DNA from: Herminiimonas arsenicoxydans
GTDB lineage: Bacteria > Pseudomonadota > Gammaproteobacteria > Burkholderiales > Burkholderiaceae_D
DNA: 64,000 bases
NCBI GenBank assembly: GCA_000026125.1
Contig: CU207211.1
Span: 2,356,001-2,420,000, forward strand
Reading direction: 5' to 3'
A program made the translations under genes and the position numbers. How positions within the stretch are numbered: the first letter of the stretch is position 1; the number at the start of each line of letters is the position of its first letter. The notes under the pieces were generated by a model that searched no databases, was not told where the DNA came from, and was given only the letters and a program-made list of their open reading frames with translations. Below, one piece after another: positions 44,732-57,962 of this stretch.

Positions 44732-44887
44732 CTCCGTATCTTTCTGCCGCTAAGTGAGACAACTAATTGCTATCTTATTTCTTGGGTTGACGCCTGCCAG
44801 ATTCCGGTCGATTGTTTTTGCCCGGCTTACGTCCTGCTGGAAAACGTACTACCATGCTGATTCCCCGTCTAGCGAAAGAAGGTGCAC

Positions 44888-46210
44888 ATGGCTCAGCTTC
44901 TGGACACCGCTCATCTTTGGATGCCGTTTACGGCCAATCGCCAGTTCAAGGCCAAGCCGCGCCTGCTGGCGTCCGCATCCGGCATGTATTACACCACCGA
45001 TGATGGGCGCAGGATTCTGGATGGCACCGCCGGCTTGTGGTGCGTCAATGCGGGGCACGGTCATCCTAAAATCGTGGAAGCCGTGCAGCAGCAGGCCGCG
45101 CAGATGGATTTTGCGCCGCTATTCCAGATCGGACATCCCAAAGCATTTGAAGCAGCAACGGCCCTGACCGGGATTGCACCGGACGGCATGAATCGGGTGT
45201 TCTTCTGCAACGACGGCTCGGAAGGTGTAGACACTGCATTGAAGATCGCCCTCGCCTACCATCGCATGCGCGGCGATGCCGGCCGCACGCGCTTGATCGG
45301 ACGCGAGCGGGCCTATCACGGTGTCGGCTTCGGCGGCACTGCAGTCGGCGGCATCGCCGGCAATCGCAAACAATTCGGCTCCGGCCTGACTGCTGTAGAT
45401 CATTTACGCCATCCGCTCAATATCGAAAAAAATGCCTACTCGCGCGGTCTCCCTTTGCACGGCGCGGAAATGGCCGACGAGCTGGAACAGCGTCTGCTGG
45501 CCTTGCACGATCCATCCACCGTCGCTGCCGTCATCGTCGAACCCTTGCAAGGATCGACAGGTGTGATTCTGCCGCCGAAAGGCTATCTGGAAAAAATCCG
45601 TGCGATCTGCGACAGGTACGGCATCCTGCTGATTTTCGATGAAGTCATTACCGGCTTCGGCCGCCTGGGTTCGCCATTTGCGGCCGATTTTTTCAAGGTC
45701 AAACCGGACATGATCGTCTGTGCGAAAGGTCTGACTAACGCCGCCGTACCGATGGGCGCCGTCATCGTACGGCAACAGATACACGATGTTTTCATGGACG
45801 CTGCACCTGCCGATACGATTGAATTCTTCCACGGTTATACCTACTCCGGCCATCCACTGGCAGCCGCTGCGGCAATTGCCACACTGGCGGTACACAAGGA
45901 AGAGCAGCTGTTCCAGCGCGCCGCCGATATGGCGCCCTATTTTGAAGATGCTGCACACAGCCTGAAAGGCCTGCCCTTCGTCAAGGATGTACGCAACCTC
46001 GGCCTCGTCGCGGGAATAGAACTGGAAGGCATCCGCGGCAAACCAGGCGCACGCGCCTACGATCTGTTCAACAAGGCGTTCTGGGACAAAGGCCTGCTGA
46101 CACGCACTACCGCCGACATCGTTGCACTGTCACCGCCGCTGATTATCAGCAAAATGCAGATCGATGAAATGTTCGGCAGTATTGCCGATATCCTGAAGAC
46201 GCTGAAGTAA
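44888..46210 (+). CDS. Omega-amino acid:pyruvate aminotransferase (class III)
   Basis: 440-residue PLP enzyme. Substrate-side LWMPFTANRQFK, PLP-phosphate loop FFCNDGSEGVDTALKIAL, the Asp of LIFDEVITGFGR, and the PLP lysine in VCAKGLTNAAVPMG. The pattern matches beta-alanine or omega-amino-acid:pyruvate transaminases. A GTG 6 nt upstream (44882) is in frame, but ATG 44888 has the better spacing to AAGAAGG. Monocistronic, ending in a bidirectional terminator. Confidence 0.92.
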   Translation: MAQLLDTAHLWMPFTANRQFKAKPRLLASASGMYYTTDDGRRILDGTAGLWCVNAGHGHPKIVEAVQQQAAQMDFAPLFQIGHPKAFEAATALTGIAPDGMNRVFFCNDGSEGVDTALKIALAYHRMRGDAGRTRLIGRERAYHGVGFGGTAVGGIAGNRKQFGSGLTAVDHLRHPLNIEKNAYSRGLPLHGAEMADELEQRLLALHDPSTVAAVIVEPLQGSTGVILPPKGYLEKIRAICDRYGILLIFDEVITGFGRLGSPFAADFFKVKPDMIVCAKGLTNAAVPMGAVIVRQQIHDVFMDAAPADTIEFFHGYTYSGHPLAAAAAIATLAVHKEEQLFQRAADMAPYFEDAAHSLKGLPFVKDVRNLGLVAGIELEGIRGKPGARAYDLFNKAFWDKGLLTRTTADIVALSPPLIISKMQIDEMFGSIADILKTLK

Positions 46211-46240
46211 GCCTGCTCTGCAAAAAATGCTCAAGAAAAT

Positions 46241-46278
46241 AAAAAAGCCCGCTGATTTAAATATCAGCGGGCTTTTTT
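46241..46278. terminator. Bidirectional terminator between aminotransferase and typA
   Basis: A6-GCCCGCTGAT / ATCAGCGGGC-T6 with a 6-nt loop. Confidence 0.95.
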
Positions 46279-46317
46279 GTTGGCGCCTCACTCAAGAGAC
46301 GCTATTCAAACCAATCA

Positions 46318-48156
46318 TTACGCAGCGTCACGGCCTGCTTTTTTGCGCTCGTGTTCTTTCAAATAACGTTTGCGCAAACGAATGCTTTTCGGTGTGACTT
46401 CAACCAGTTCGTCGTCGTCGATAAACTCAACTGCATATTCCAGCGACATTTCGATAGGTGGTACCAGGCGCACCGCTTCATCGGTGCCCGACGAACGCAC
46501 GTTGGTCAATTGCTTGCCCTTGATCGGGTTCACAACCAGATCGTTGTCACGCGAGTGGATGCCGATGATCATGCCTTCGTACACTGGATCGTTGTGGCTG
46601 ACGAACATGCGGCCGCGATCCTGCAGTTTCCAGATTGCATAGGCAACGGCAGCACCGTCATCCTGCGAAATCAGCACGCCGTTGCGACGGCCGCCGAGCT
46701 CACCTTTGGATACGTCAACCGGAGCGTAGTCGTCGAACACGTGGCTCATCAAGCCGGTACCGCGTGTCAATGTCATGAACTCGCCCTGGAAGCCGATCAG
46801 GCCACGCGCAGGAATATGATATTCCAGACGCACACGACCTTTGCCGTCCGGTTCCATGTTTTGCAGATCGCCGCGACGACGACCGAGTTCTTCCATCACG
46901 CCGCCCTGATTGGTTTCTTCGACGTCAATGGTCAGGTTTTCAAACGGCTCGTGGCGTACGCCATCCACCATTTTGAACACGACGCGTGGACGTGATACAG
47001 CCAGCTCGAAGCCTTCGCGACGCATGTTTTCGATCAGGATGGTCAGATGCAATTCACCGCGACCCGACACTTCGTAGGTCGAATCATCGTTTTCCGATTG
47101 CACGACGCGTAGCGCCATGTTGGCTTTCAATTCGCGTTCCAGACGATCGCGAATTTGGCGTGTGGTCACGAACTTGCCTTCGCGGCCGGCCAATGGCGAG
47201 TTGTTGACCATGAAATTCATGGTCAGCGTCGGCTCATCAACCTTCAGCATCGGCAAACCATTCGGGTGATCCGGTGCGCAGATCGTGGTACCGATACCGA
47301 TTTCTTCGATACCGTTGATCAGTACGATGTCGCCTGCCAGCGCTTCATCTACCAGTACGCGATCCAGGCCCTTGAATGTCAGCACTTGATTGATACGCGC
47401 CTTGGTTGGCTTGTCATCCGGACCGTTCATCCAGACCACATCCTGCAGTGCCTTGACACGACCTGCCAGAATACGACCGACACCGATCTTGCCGACGTAG
47501 GAAGAGTATTCCAGCGAAGTGATTTGCAATTGCAGCGGTGCATCAGGATCGTCCTGACGCGCCGGAACGTGTTCCAGAATCGCGTCGAACAATGGTTCCA
47601 TATTGCCGCCACGGACGTCAGGGGTCAGGCCGGCGTAGCCGTTCAGGCCGGAAGCGTAAACGATAGGGAAATCGAGTTGCTCTTCAGTCGCGCCCAGCTT
47701 GTCGAACAATTCAAAGGTCGCATTGATTGCCCATTCTGCGCGTGCGCCCGGACGATCGATCTTGTTCAACACAACGATAGGTTTCAAACCGAGTGCCAAA
47801 GCCTTGCGCGTCACGAAGCGCGTTTGCGGCATCGGACCTTCTTGCGCATCAACCAGCAGCAGCACGCTGTCAACCATCGACAACACGCGTTCCACTTCGC
47901 CACCGAAGTCGGCGTGGCCTGGGGTATCAACGATGTTGATATGTGTGCCTTTGTACTCAACCGCGCAGTTCTTCGACAGAATCGTGATGCCACGTTCCTT
48001 TTCGATATCGCCGGAGTCCATCACGCGTGCATCAATTTGCTGATTGTCACGGAAAGTGCCTGATTGACGCAATAATTGGTCAACAAGCGTGGTTTTGCCG
48101 TGATCAACGTGAGCGATGATGGCAATGTTACGAATAGCGCGTTTTGAGTTTGACAT
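46318..48156 (-). CDS. typA: Ribosome-binding GTPase TypA/BipA
   Basis: 612-residue translational GTPase that supports ribosome assembly and stress or cold adaptation. G1 [19 protein letters not shown]3 [17 protein letters not shown]4 [11 protein letters not shown]-like domains follow and the C-terminal domain ends with a Lys/Arg-rich tail ([17 protein letters not shown]). ATG 48156 fits the family start [18 protein letters not shown]. The ribosome site is weak. An extended -10 promoter lies at 48203. Confidence 0.96.
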   Translation of the reverse strand: MSNSKRAIRNIAIIAHVDHGKTTLVDQLLRQSGTFRDNQQIDARVMDSGDIEKERGITILSKNCAVEYKGTHINIVDTPGHADFGGEVERVLSMVDSVLLLVDAQEGPMPQTRFVTRKALALGLKPIVVLNKIDRPGARAEWAINATFELFDKLGATEEQLDFPIVYASGLNGYAGLTPDVRGGNMEPLFDAILEHVPARQDDPDAPLQLQITSLEYSSYVGKIGVGRILAGRVKALQDVVWMNGPDDKPTKARINQVLTFKGLDRVLVDEALAGDIVLINGIEEIGIGTTICAPDHPNGLPMLKVDEPTLTMNFMVNNSPLAGREGKFVTTRQIRDRLERELKANMALRVVQSENDDSTYEVSGRGELHLTILIENMRREGFELAVSRPRVVFKMVDGVRHEPFENLTIDVEETNQGGVMEELGRRRGDLQNMEPDGKGRVRLEYHIPARGLIGFQGEFMTLTRGTGLMSHVFDDYAPVDVSKGELGGRRNGVLISQDDGAAVAYAIWKLQDRGRMFVSHNDPVYEGMIIGIHSRDNDLVVNPIKGKQLTNVRSSGTDEAVRLVPPIEMSLEYAVEFIDDDELVEVTPKSIRLRKRYLKEHERKKAGRDAA

Positions 48157-48202
48157 GGTGTGTTTAGCGGTTGGGGGTGGTGCAGAATTTGAATAGCCGC
48201 AT

Positions 48203-48211
48203 ATTATAGCA
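48203..48211 (-). promoter_or_regulatory. Extended -10 promoter of typA
   Basis: TGC-TATAAT on the minus strand, about 47 nt before the ATG; the -35 is poor, as usual for extended -10 promoters. Confidence 0.6.
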
Positions 48212-48351
48212 CAGCCGACCACGTCAAGGCCCGACTAACCTCGCCCTGTCAAGGACTTGCTGCGTATTTTGGGGATAAGGGAAGACAACTGATGAAACTG
48301 GGGCCGGCGGAGATGCCCAGGCCAAGACGACATTTACAAAAAGAAAGCGTT

Positions 48352-49296
48352 TTATCCGGCACTTGTCGTCACGGTAGAAATCAGGCGCTCAGGCGCCAGA
48401 ATGCTGTATTCCTGCATCAATCCCGTTCCCAGCAATTGCCCATCGCTTTCACGATAAATACGCATCCTGCCCTGACCTTCAGGCAGCACGATATTCTCTT
48501 TTCCCAAAGCCAGTCTTTGGCCGTGCAAGAAGCGCTTGGCCAGCTCTTCCGACAAACGCAGCGCAGGAAACGATGTCAACAATGCATCGACCGACGCCAG
48601 CGCAGCGATACGTGCATCAGCATCTTTGGCGGTGAGCTCTTCGATGGTGATGGCTTGGGCTATCAGCAAATCGCCCACCTGAATACGCCGCAAGGCATTC
48701 AGATGCGCGCCACATCCCAATGCGGCACCGATGTCTTCGCCCAGAACGCGTATATACGTACCCTTGCTGCAACGCACGCGCAAAGTCAGAAACGGCGCCT
48801 GAAAATCCACGAACTCCAGCAAATGAATGGTGACGGGACGCGCTTCGCGCTCCAGCGTGATACCGGCACGCGCATATTCATACAGAGGCTTGCCGTCGCG
48901 CTTGAGTGCGGAATACATGGGCGGCACTTGTTCGATATCGCCGCGAAACTGCGCCAGCACTGCATCGATTTGCTGCCGGCTGATGTCAACTGCGTGCGTG
49001 GCGATTACGTCACCCTCAGTATCGCCTGTGTTGGTGGTCACGCCCAGATGCACGACCGTTTCATAGGTCTTGTCTGCATCGAGCAAATCCTGTGCGAACT
49101 TGGTCGCCTCGCCAAAACACAGCGGCAGCAAGCCGGTTGCAAAGGGATCAAGCGTGCCGGTATGCCCGGCCTTGAGCGCATTCAATAACCACTTGGCCTT
49201 GATCAGTGCGTCATTGCTCGATACGCCGGCCTGTTTGTCGAGCAGCAAAACGCCGTGAACCGGCACGCGCTTTTTCTTGATGGGAGTGGTTGTCAT
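48352..49296 (-). CDS. truB: tRNA pseudouridine(55) synthase TruB
   Basis: Makes psi55 in the T loop of tRNAs. The protein has 314 residues. HGVLLLDKQAGVSSNDAL and the catalytic Asp in HTGTLDPFATGLLPLCFG are clear, with KTYETVVHLG and RCSKGTYIRVLGEDIG behind. ATG 49296 fits homologues (basic N terminus TTTPIKKKR). Last gene of the rimP-nusA-infB-rbfA-truB string. Confidence 0.97.
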   Translation of the reverse strand: MTTTPIKKKRVPVHGVLLLDKQAGVSSNDALIKAKWLLNALKAGHTGTLDPFATGLLPLCFGEATKFAQDLLDADKTYETVVHLGVTTNTGDTEGDVIATHAVDISRQQIDAVLAQFRGDIEQVPPMYSALKRDGKPLYEYARAGITLEREARPVTIHLLEFVDFQAPFLTLRVRCSKGTYIRVLGEDIGAALGCGAHLNALRRIQVGDLLIAQAITIEELTAKDADARIAALASVDALLTSFPALRLSEELAKRFLHGQRLALGKENIVLPEGQGRMRIYRESDGQLLGTGLMQEYSILAPERLISTVTTSAG

Positions 49297-49413
49297 GATG
49301 AATGCGGGGAAATGCAATGTGGCCTGTCAGGCTAAATGATCCGTCTGATCTGACACGGGAAGAAATGCAAACGGACGTCTGTCATGCAAGCAAGCAGCTC
49401 ACATACGGGCAAT

Positions 49414-49800
49414 TCAGTCTTCCGCATCCTTGGCACGCGTTGCGTTCGCTTCATCGATCAGTTTGGACATTTCGATGCCGCGTGCAGTCGACGTATCGTG
49501 CACGAAATGCAGCTCCGGCAAGGTATGAATCGACAGACGACGACCCAGTTGGCCGCGAATATAACCGGAAGCAGCGCTCAAGCCCGATACCGTGTTCTTG
49601 ATCTCGTCTTTATTGTCGCTGAGCATCGTGAAAAACACTTTGGCATGCGCGTAATCCGGCGTGACCTGCACTTCGGTAATCGTGATCATCCCGACGCGCG
49701 GATCTTTCAACTCGAACGCGACGATTTCAGACAGATCACGCTGGATCTGGTCTGCGACGCGCAAGCCGCGTCCGGGTATGGATTTACTGTGTTTGGCCAT
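49414..49800 (-). CDS. rbfA: 30S ribosome-binding factor RbfA
   Basis: 128-residue KH-type protein for late 16S maturation. Sequence [20 protein letters not shown], then [20 protein letters not shown] is diagnostic. Start [13 protein letters not shown] at 49800. It lies 117 nt before truB and 115 nt after infB. Confidence 0.97.
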   Translation of the reverse strand: MAKHSKSIPGRGLRVADQIQRDLSEIVAFELKDPRVGMITITEVQVTPDYAHAKVFFTMLSDNKDEIKNTVSGLSAASGYIRGQLGRRLSIHTLPELHFVHDTSTARGIEMSKLIDEANATRAKDAED

Positions 49801-49915
49801 AAATTTCTTCGATACAACGGGAAGCAAAAGTAAGTTCGCATCGGCAAGCAGGGAAGCCAGCCGATGCGATCATGATAGAACAAGGGCGGCCGATGAGCCA
49901 CCCCGTATGAGGCGA

Positions 49916-52741
49916 TTACAGCGTACGCGCGATTTCCTGAACTTCAAAGACTTCGAGTTGATCGCCTTCTTTGATGTCGTTGAAGTTTTTCAAGGTCAAG
50001 CCGCACTCGAAGCCGAATTTGACTTCTTTTGCATCATCCTTGAAGCGTTTCAGCGAATCGAGTTCGCCCGTCCAGATCACGACGTTATCACGCAGCAAGC
50101 GTACCGATGCGCCGCGTTTGACCACGCCTTCGAGCACGTAGCAACCGGCAATTGCACCGACTTTGCTGACCAGAATGACTTGGCGTATCTCGACCAGACC
50201 CAAGGCCTGTTCGCGCTTCTCTGGTGACAACATGCCGGACATCGCTGCCTTGATCTCGTCTACTGCATCGTAAATGATGTTGTAGTAGCGAATATCAACG
50301 CCGTTGGCTTCTGCCAGTTTGCGCGCCGAAGCATCAGCACGGGTGTTAAAGCCGATGATGACCGCTTTCGAGGCAACCGCCAGGTTGACGTCGGACTCGG
50401 AAATGCCGCCGACCGCTGCATGCACAACCTGCACACGCACTTCGCCGGTAGAAAGTTTTTGCAGTGAGCCAACCAGCGCTTCCTGCGAACCCTGCACGTC
50501 GGTCTTGATGATCATAGGCAGGTTTTTGACTTCGCCCTCGCCCATGTTCTCGAACATGTTTTCCAGTTTCGCCGCTTGCTGTTTCGCCAGTTTCACGTCG
50601 CGGAACTTACCTTGACGGAACAAACCGATCTCACGCGCCTTGCGTTCGTCAGCCATGACCATAACTTCTTCACCGGCATTCGGCACTTCGGTCAGACCCT
50701 GGATCTCGACCGGGATCGAAGGACCGGCTTCGCTGATACTCTTGCCGTTTTCGTCCAGCATTGCACGAACACGACCGTAAGCGGAACCTGCCAGCACGAC
50801 ATCGCCGCGTCGCAAAGTACCGGATTGAACCAAAATCGTGGCAACCGGGCCGCGACCTTTATCGAGTTTTGCTTCAACTACCAGACCGCGCGCAGGTGAA
50901 ACGACCGGCGCTTTCAGTTCCAGCACTTCCGCTTGCAGCAATACCTGTTCGAGCAAGGCGTCGATGCCTTCGCCGGTTTTGGCGGAGACAGGAACGAATG
51001 GCGAATCGCCACCGTATTCTTCCGGCACGACTTGTTCCGCAATCAGTTCCTGCTTGACGCGATCCAGGTTTGCGCTAGGCTTGTCGATCTTGTTGATCGC
51101 CACCACCAGAGGTACGCCGGCAGCTTTTGCATGCGCAATCGCTTCCTTGGTTTGCGGCATCACGCCATCGTCGGCTGCAACCACCAGAATCACGATATCG
51201 GTTGCTTTCGCACCGCGTGCACGCATGGCCGTAAATGCTTCATGGCCCGGTGTATCGAGGAAGGTGATCATGCCGCGTGGCGTTTCAACGTGATAAGCGC
51301 CGATATGCTGCGTAATGCCGCCCGCTTCACCGGTTGCCACCTTGGCGCGACGGATGTAATCCAGCAACGAGGTTTTACCGTGATCGACGTGACCCATGAC
51401 GGTGACAACCGGTGCGCGTGGCAAGGCTTCAACATCAGCTTGTTCAGCACCGATTTCCAGCAACGCTTCAGGATCATCCAGTTTCGCTGCATGGGCGACA
51501 TGTCCCATTTCCTCAACCAGAATCATTGCTGTTTCCTGATCGAGCACCTGGTTGATCGTGCACATCTGACCGAGCTTCATCAGTTGCTTGATGACTTCGG
51601 ATGCCTTCACCGACATTTTGTGTGCGAGTTCGGCGACGGTAATCGTTTCCGGCACTTGCACGTCTTTTACAACGGCTTCAGTCGGCGCCTGGAAATTGCT
51701 TTCTCGGTCATCATGATGCGATTGACGACGGCCTTTAGTACCTGCACGCCAGCCATCACGACCACCGCCGGTATTGCCACGGGTCTTGATACCGGCACTG
51801 CGTTTTTTCGCGTCATCCTGCCAGGTCGACGAGACATTGGCCGATTTGATCGACTTCTTGTCTGCAGTGACAGCAGGTTTCTTTTCGTCTTTTTTCTCGC
51901 CCGGCTTTTTATCAGCAGGTTTGTGCAAGGTGCCTTCGGCAGCAGGCTTTGCGACTGGCGCAACCGGCTCCGGTGCCTTGATGGCGCGACGCGGCGCATT
52001 CATCATCGCCTTGATCTGCGCTACTTCATCAGCCACTACTTTGCGGGCCAATTCAGTTGCCGCAGCTTTTTCGTTCGCTTCCTTGGCCGCTTCCTTCGCG
52101 GCGGCAGCAGCTTTTTTCTTGCTTTCTTCAGCAGCTACGCGTTTTTTCTCTTCAATTGCAGATTCATCGGCTTTGACCTCGACAGGTTTTTCAGCCTCCG
52201 CTTTTTGCGCGTCGACTTCCGCTTTTTGCGCATCGACTTCGGCTTTTTTCAAAGCTTTGGCCTGCGTTTCTTTTTCCGCTTCCAGTTTGGCCAGACGTTC
52301 CTGCTTCTCGCGCAAATCCGCTTCCTGACGCGCCATCAACTCTGCATGACGGCGCGACTCTTCAGCACGACGCTCAACTTCTGCGGCATCGATAATTGGC
52401 GCAGCAACGACTACCGGCGCTTCTTCAGCCGCTGGTTCATCGCGCTTCACAAAGGTACGCTTCTTGCGAACTTCAACCTGAATCGTGCGCGACTTGCCGG
52501 TGGCATCCGCCTGCTTGATCTCGGTGGTTTCCTTGCGCATCAGCGTAATTTTCTTTTTCTCGCCATCAGGCGCGACACCATGTGCACGGCGCAGATGTTC
52601 AAGGAGCTTGTCCTTGTCAGCCTTGGACAACTCGTCGGACGTGGAACTCTTTTCGACGCCAGCGTCCCGCAGTTGCGTGAGCAGCACATCCGCTGGCATC
52701 TTGAGCTCGGTGGCAAATTGGGCTACGTTGTTACTCGCCAT
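49916..52741 (-). CDS. infB: Translation initiation factor IF-2
   Basis: 941 residues. Begins [20 protein letters not shown] (IF2_N). A long Lys/Glu/Ala linker (about 90-330) includes a tandem heptad-like repeat AEVDAQK. A second IF2_N ([19 protein letters not shown]) and the G domain follow with [30 protein letters not shown] and NKIDKPSA. C-terminal domains II-IV bind fMet-tRNA. Internal starts giving shorter IF-2 forms are possible but not evident. Confidence 0.98.
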   Translation of the reverse strand: MASNNVAQFATELKMPADVLLTQLRDAGVEKSSTSDELSKADKDKLLEHLRRAHGVAPDGEKKKITLMRKETTEIKQADATGKSRTIQVEVRKKRTFVKRDEPAAEEAPVVVAAPIIDAAEVERRAEESRRHAELMARQEADLREKQERLAKLEAEKETQAKALKKAEVDAQKAEVDAQKAEAEKPVEVKADESAIEEKKRVAAEESKKKAAAAAKEAAKEANEKAAATELARKVVADEVAQIKAMMNAPRRAIKAPEPVAPVAKPAAEGTLHKPADKKPGEKKDEKKPAVTADKKSIKSANVSSTWQDDAKKRSAGIKTRGNTGGGRDGWRAGTKGRRQSHHDDRESNFQAPTEAVVKDVQVPETITVAELAHKMSVKASEVIKQLMKLGQMCTINQVLDQETAMILVEEMGHVAHAAKLDDPEALLEIGAEQADVEALPRAPVVTVMGHVDHGKTSLLDYIRRAKVATGEAGGITQHIGAYHVETPRGMITFLDTPGHEAFTAMRARGAKATDIVILVVAADDGVMPQTKEAIAHAKAAGVPLVVAINKIDKPSANLDRVKQELIAEQVVPEEYGGDSPFVPVSAKTGEGIDALLEQVLLQAEVLELKAPVVSPARGLVVEAKLDKGRGPVATILVQSGTLRRGDVVLAGSAYGRVRAMLDENGKSISEAGPSIPVEIQGLTEVPNAGEEVMVMADERKAREIGLFRQGKFRDVKLAKQQAAKLENMFENMGEGEVKNLPMIIKTDVQGSQEALVGSLQKLSTGEVRVQVVHAAVGGISESDVNLAVASKAVIIGFNTRADASARKLAEANGVDIRYYNIIYDAVDEIKAAMSGMLSPEKREQALGLVEIRQVILVSKVGAIAGCYVLEGVVKRGASVRLLRDNVVIWTGELDSLKRFKDDAKEVKFGFECGLTLKNFNDIKEGDQLEVFEVQEIARTL

Positions 52742-52790
52742 TCAGTCCTCTTTTCTATGTAACACGTTAGATGTAAACAACCTTCGTGGA

Positions 52791-54865
<2,075 letters not shown>

Positions 54866-54906
54866 CCTGCAGCCGAAATCGAATACAACAACGCAAACTG
54901 TTTAAC

Positions 54907-54931
54907 AAAAAAAAAATGGGCATCTGCCCAT
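54907..54931 (-). terminator. Intrinsic terminator or attenuator upstream of rimP
   Basis: On the minus strand ATGGGC / GCCCAT with a 4-nt loop is followed by ten T. It lies 200 nt after rluB and 42 nt before rimP. It may end rluB transcription or act as a leader terminator for rimP-nusA-infB; a TTGAAT-N16-TAAAAA promoter-like pair just upstream makes attenuation possible. Confidence 0.8.
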
Positions 54932-55132
54932 CTTTTTTATCATTCTGGCCACCAAATTCAATGCCAAAAACATAAGTTTTTGACTGGCGACCTTTGTTAA
55001 CTGCCGAATTATAGTTGATTACCTTATGCACCGCAATGCAGGAATCCTTGCGACACGCAATTCAGGCAGTTAGCAATCGACTCATCCGGCCCGACAAAGT
55101 CTGTCGAATGGCCGTGCGAACGATGTAAAAGA

Positions 55133-56749
55133 TTAAATTTTGGAACGGCGGCGCGGTCCGCCCTGTCCGCCTTGCGGACCATTATTGCCACGCGATGGAC
55201 CGTTGCCGTTCGGACCACGATTCGGGCCATTGCTGCGACGCGGCTGCCCCATCCCCGGAAAACCGAGTGAAGTTTGCAACGGATCAGGCTGACGGCTGCG
55301 CGGCTGTCCTTGACCTTGGCGACCTCCCGCGGGCTTTCCATTCTGTCCTTGCGGACGGCCTTGTCCGCCGAGATTACCCCACTGGCTTGGACTGCGCGGC
55401 AGTCCCATACCATTATCCACACGCGGCGCACGATTACCATTTTGTCGATCGGCAGGACTATTGCGTCCTTTAGGGGCACCATCGACAGATTTTTTCTCCA
55501 GTCCGCTCATTGCCAGCAAGTCACGCACAGCGTGCTCTTCCATTTCTTCCCAGCGCCCACGCTTGAGATTTTTTGGCAAAGTCAGCGTACCGTATCGCGT
55601 ACGAATCAGGCGCGATACCGTCAAGCCTATCGCTTCGAACATGCGGCGTACTTCGCGATTGCGGCCTTCACCGATAGTCACGCGATACCATTTGTTGACG
55701 CCTTCTCCACCGCCATCGGCAATTTTGGAAAATTGCGCCAAACCGTCTTCCAGTTCCACGCCTGCCAGCAATTTCTGCCGCATGCCTTCTTCCAGCTCAC
55801 CCAAGGTACGCACTGCGTATTCGCGGTCGATACCATAGCGCGGGTGCATCAAGCGATTAGCCAGATCACCGGACGTAGTAAACAACAACAAACCTTCGGT
55901 ATTGAAATCGAGGCGACCGACGGCCAGCCATTTGGCCGCCTTCATCGTCGGCAAACGCTCGAAGACCGATGGGCGGCCTTCCGGATCGTTGGTACTGACA
56001 ATTTCACCTGCCGGCTTGTGATACACCAACACGCGCGGCGGCTTGTTGCTGACCTTGCGCTGAATCAGTTTGCCGTTGATACGCACCTGATCGGCGGGCA
56101 GTATGCGCTGACCGATATGCGCCGGTTCGCCATTGACCGAAACCCGGCCGGCAATAATCAGCTCCTCCATATCGCGACGCGACCCAAGGCCGGCTTCCGC
56201 CAACACCTTGTGCAACTTTGGCGCATCATCGTCAGCCGTCAAATCGCGACGCACGCTTTTTTGTTCAGGGCGACGTTTACCGCCAGCCTTGTCGTCGTCG
56301 ACAGACAGCGTATCAAATGCTTCGGAGGTAACGAAGGAAAATACGTCATCCGCATCGCCGCCTCTGGAATGCGGCTTGCTGCCGCGATTCGGACCTGCGC
56401 CACCTGATTTTCCGCTCGATTTTTGCGGTCCTTTTGTACCAGGCTGACGCTCATCGCGACGCGGGTTGCGCTCTCTGCGCACCTCCCCCGAAGCAGGCAC
56501 AGCTTGTGTTTCCACTACTACTGCATTTTGCTCTTCAGGAGTGTCATGATTGGCGGGCCCGCTACGTGGCGCATTGCGGGCACGACGCAAAGTGCGTGGG
56601 CCGCGCAAACCGCGTTTTACCGGCTTGCCGGCATTGTTTTCATCCGCAGCTGCGGCGTTTTGTTGAGGCTCCGTACGATCTGCATGCTCTGCTGGCGATG
56701 CGTCATTGGCCGGCGTGTCAGAGGTATTATTTTTCGTTGGACGATTCAT
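55133..56749 (-). CDS. rluB: 23S rRNA pseudouridine(2605) synthase RluB, extended
   Basis: 538 residues. S4 domain ([20 protein letters not shown], about 185-240) and RsuA-type catalytic domain with Asp in [19 protein letters not shown] and [20 protein letters not shown]. The core is flanked by a disordered charged N-terminal arm (about 180 residues) and a Gly/Asn/Arg/Pro/Gln-rich tail (about 120 residues) ending GGPRRRSKI. Such tails are common in betaproteobacterial RluB and may bind RNA. Its start overlaps the scpB 3' end by 23 nt. Confidence 0.95.
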   Translation of the reverse strand: MNRPTKNNTSDTPANDASPAEHADRTEPQQNAAAADENNAGKPVKRGLRGPRTLRRARNAPRSGPANHDTPEEQNAVVVETQAVPASGEVRRERNPRRDERQPGTKGPQKSSGKSGGAGPNRGSKPHSRGGDADDVFSFVTSEAFDTLSVDDDKAGGKRRPEQKSVRRDLTADDDAPKLHKVLAEAGLGSRRDMEELIIAGRVSVNGEPAHIGQRILPADQVRINGKLIQRKVSNKPPRVLVYHKPAGEIVSTNDPEGRPSVFERLPTMKAAKWLAVGRLDFNTEGLLLFTTSGDLANRLMHPRYGIDREYAVRTLGELEEGMRQKLLAGVELEDGLAQFSKIADGGGEGVNKWYRVTIGEGRNREVRRMFEAIGLTVSRLIRTRYGTLTLPKNLKRGRWEEMEEHAVRDLLAMSGLEKKSVDGAPKGRNSPADRQNGNRAPRVDNGMGLPRSPSQWGNLGGQGRPQGQNGKPAGGRQGQGQPRSRQPDPLQTSLGFPGMGQPRRSNGPNRGPNGNGPSRGNNGPQGGQGGPRRRSKI

Positions 56750-57587
56750 TATTCACTTCTTGGTTGTCTTGACTTGTGACGTCAACAACCGTCAAGTCGG
56801 GCGCCGCATGAGCGGGGGTGGCTTCAGATTCAGAAACCGAGAGGGCACTTGTATCCGTTACGGCATCGTCGGCGCTATCTGCAGCGTCAGTGGCGATGGA
56901 AAGTTCAGTTATTTCGATATCGGCGGTTTCATTGGCGGCGACAAGGCCTTCAGTCGCCGCAGCATCGGCAAAATCGATTGCGGTTTGATCCAGATGCGCC
57001 TGTATTTCCGCTTCCAGCGTTTGCATTTCCAGCAATACATCGCCTTGCATATCGCCCTTCTCTACTTGCTGCAGCGGCGGCAATTGATCGAGAGAGCTGA
57101 GGCCGAGATCATCCAGAAAATGCTTGGTCGTGGCAAACAAGGCGGGCCGGCCGGGAACGTCACGATGACCGATGGCTTCGATCCAGCCGCGATCTTCCAG
57201 CATCTTGATAGTTTGCGAATTAACCGTTACCCCGCGAATTTCTTCAATATCGCCGCGCGTGACGGGTTGACGGTAGGTAATGATGGCGAGTGTTTCAAGT
57301 GTGGCGCGCGAATACTTGAGCGGCTTTTCCGGATTCAGCCGCTCCAGATAAATTTTCATCTCCGGCCGGCTCTGGAAACGCCAGCCAGTCGAAAGACTGA
57401 CCACTTCGATTCCCTTGTCAGCCCAATCGTCGCGCAATTCATCAAGCATTTGCCTGATTGCATCAGCATCAATCTGGCCGTCTGCATCGCCTTCGACATA
57501 AAGCTTCTTCATGTCGTTAATGGACAGTGGCTCGTGAGCGCAGAGTAGCGCCGTTTCGAGGACCTTCTTCGCCTCAGCAATATTCAT
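56727..57587 (-). CDS. scpB: Segregation and condensation protein ScpB
   Basis: Winged-helix kite subunit of SMC-ScpAB condensin. The protein has 286 residues; the core (about 1-190) contains [37 protein letters not shown] and the [19 protein letters not shown] end motif, followed by an acidic Ala/Asp/Glu-rich tail unusual in length. No scpA in the window. It lies 160 nt downstream of tRNA-fMet and may share its promoter. Confidence 0.94.
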   Translation of the reverse strand: MNIAEAKKVLETALLCAHEPLSINDMKKLYVEGDADGQIDADAIRQMLDELRDDWADKGIEVVSLSTGWRFQSRPEMKIYLERLNPEKPLKYSRATLETLAIITYRQPVTRGDIEEIRGVTVNSQTIKMLEDRGWIEAIGHRDVPGRPALFATTKHFLDDLGLSSLDQLPPLQQVEKGDMQGDVLLEMQTLEAEIQAHLDQTAIDFADAAATEGLVAANETADIEITELSIATDAADSADDAVTDTSALSVSESEATPAHAAPDLTVVDVTSQDNQEVNNESSNEK

Positions 57588-57747
57588 TTACGATTTTTTA
57601 CGACTGTTTAGTTGTAATGTGCAGAAGTTATTCAACGACATGCATCTACTGATGCAGTCCGGTTAGAGAACCAGTTGATATTGCTGTCCGACGCCCGTTT
57701 AGAGGAGATGTACTGATGAGCGGGATTATATAAGACTTGTAAGACTT

Positions 57748-57824
<77 letters not shown>

Positions 57825-57837
57825 TCTGAAGATATAA

Positions 57838-57866
57838 AGTATATAGAGTATCTGCGCGCAAAGCAA
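57838..57866 (-). promoter_or_regulatory. Promoter of tRNA-fMet
   Basis: TTGCTT (57861-57866) and TATACT (57838-57843) with 17-bp spacing on the minus strand; start about 7 nt before the mature tRNA. Confidence 0.75.
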
Positions 57867-57962
57867 TCTTAATTGCAGATACTTTACTCGGTGATACACT
57901 TCTTCACTTGAAACATGCTCGACAACACTCCTACACATACGTATTTACACGATTTTATTTCC

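Noticed and set aside
44754..45167. 137-codon plus-strand frame before the aminotransferase
   Set aside because: It overlaps the aminotransferase N-terminal coding region in another frame and has no ribosome site.
47155..48063. 302-codon plus-strand open frame opposite typA
   Set aside because: Antisense shadow of a conserved GTPase.
52199..52260. Short tandem repeat that might be a microsatellite or CRISPR-like repeat
   Set aside because: It encodes the in-frame AEVDAQK repeat of the IF-2 linker; there are only two to three copies and no spacers.
50933..52762. 609-codon plus-strand open frame opposite infB
   Set aside because: Antisense shadow of IF-2. The translation is a Phe/Arg/Leu-rich string produced by the Lys/Glu/Ala codons of the real gene.
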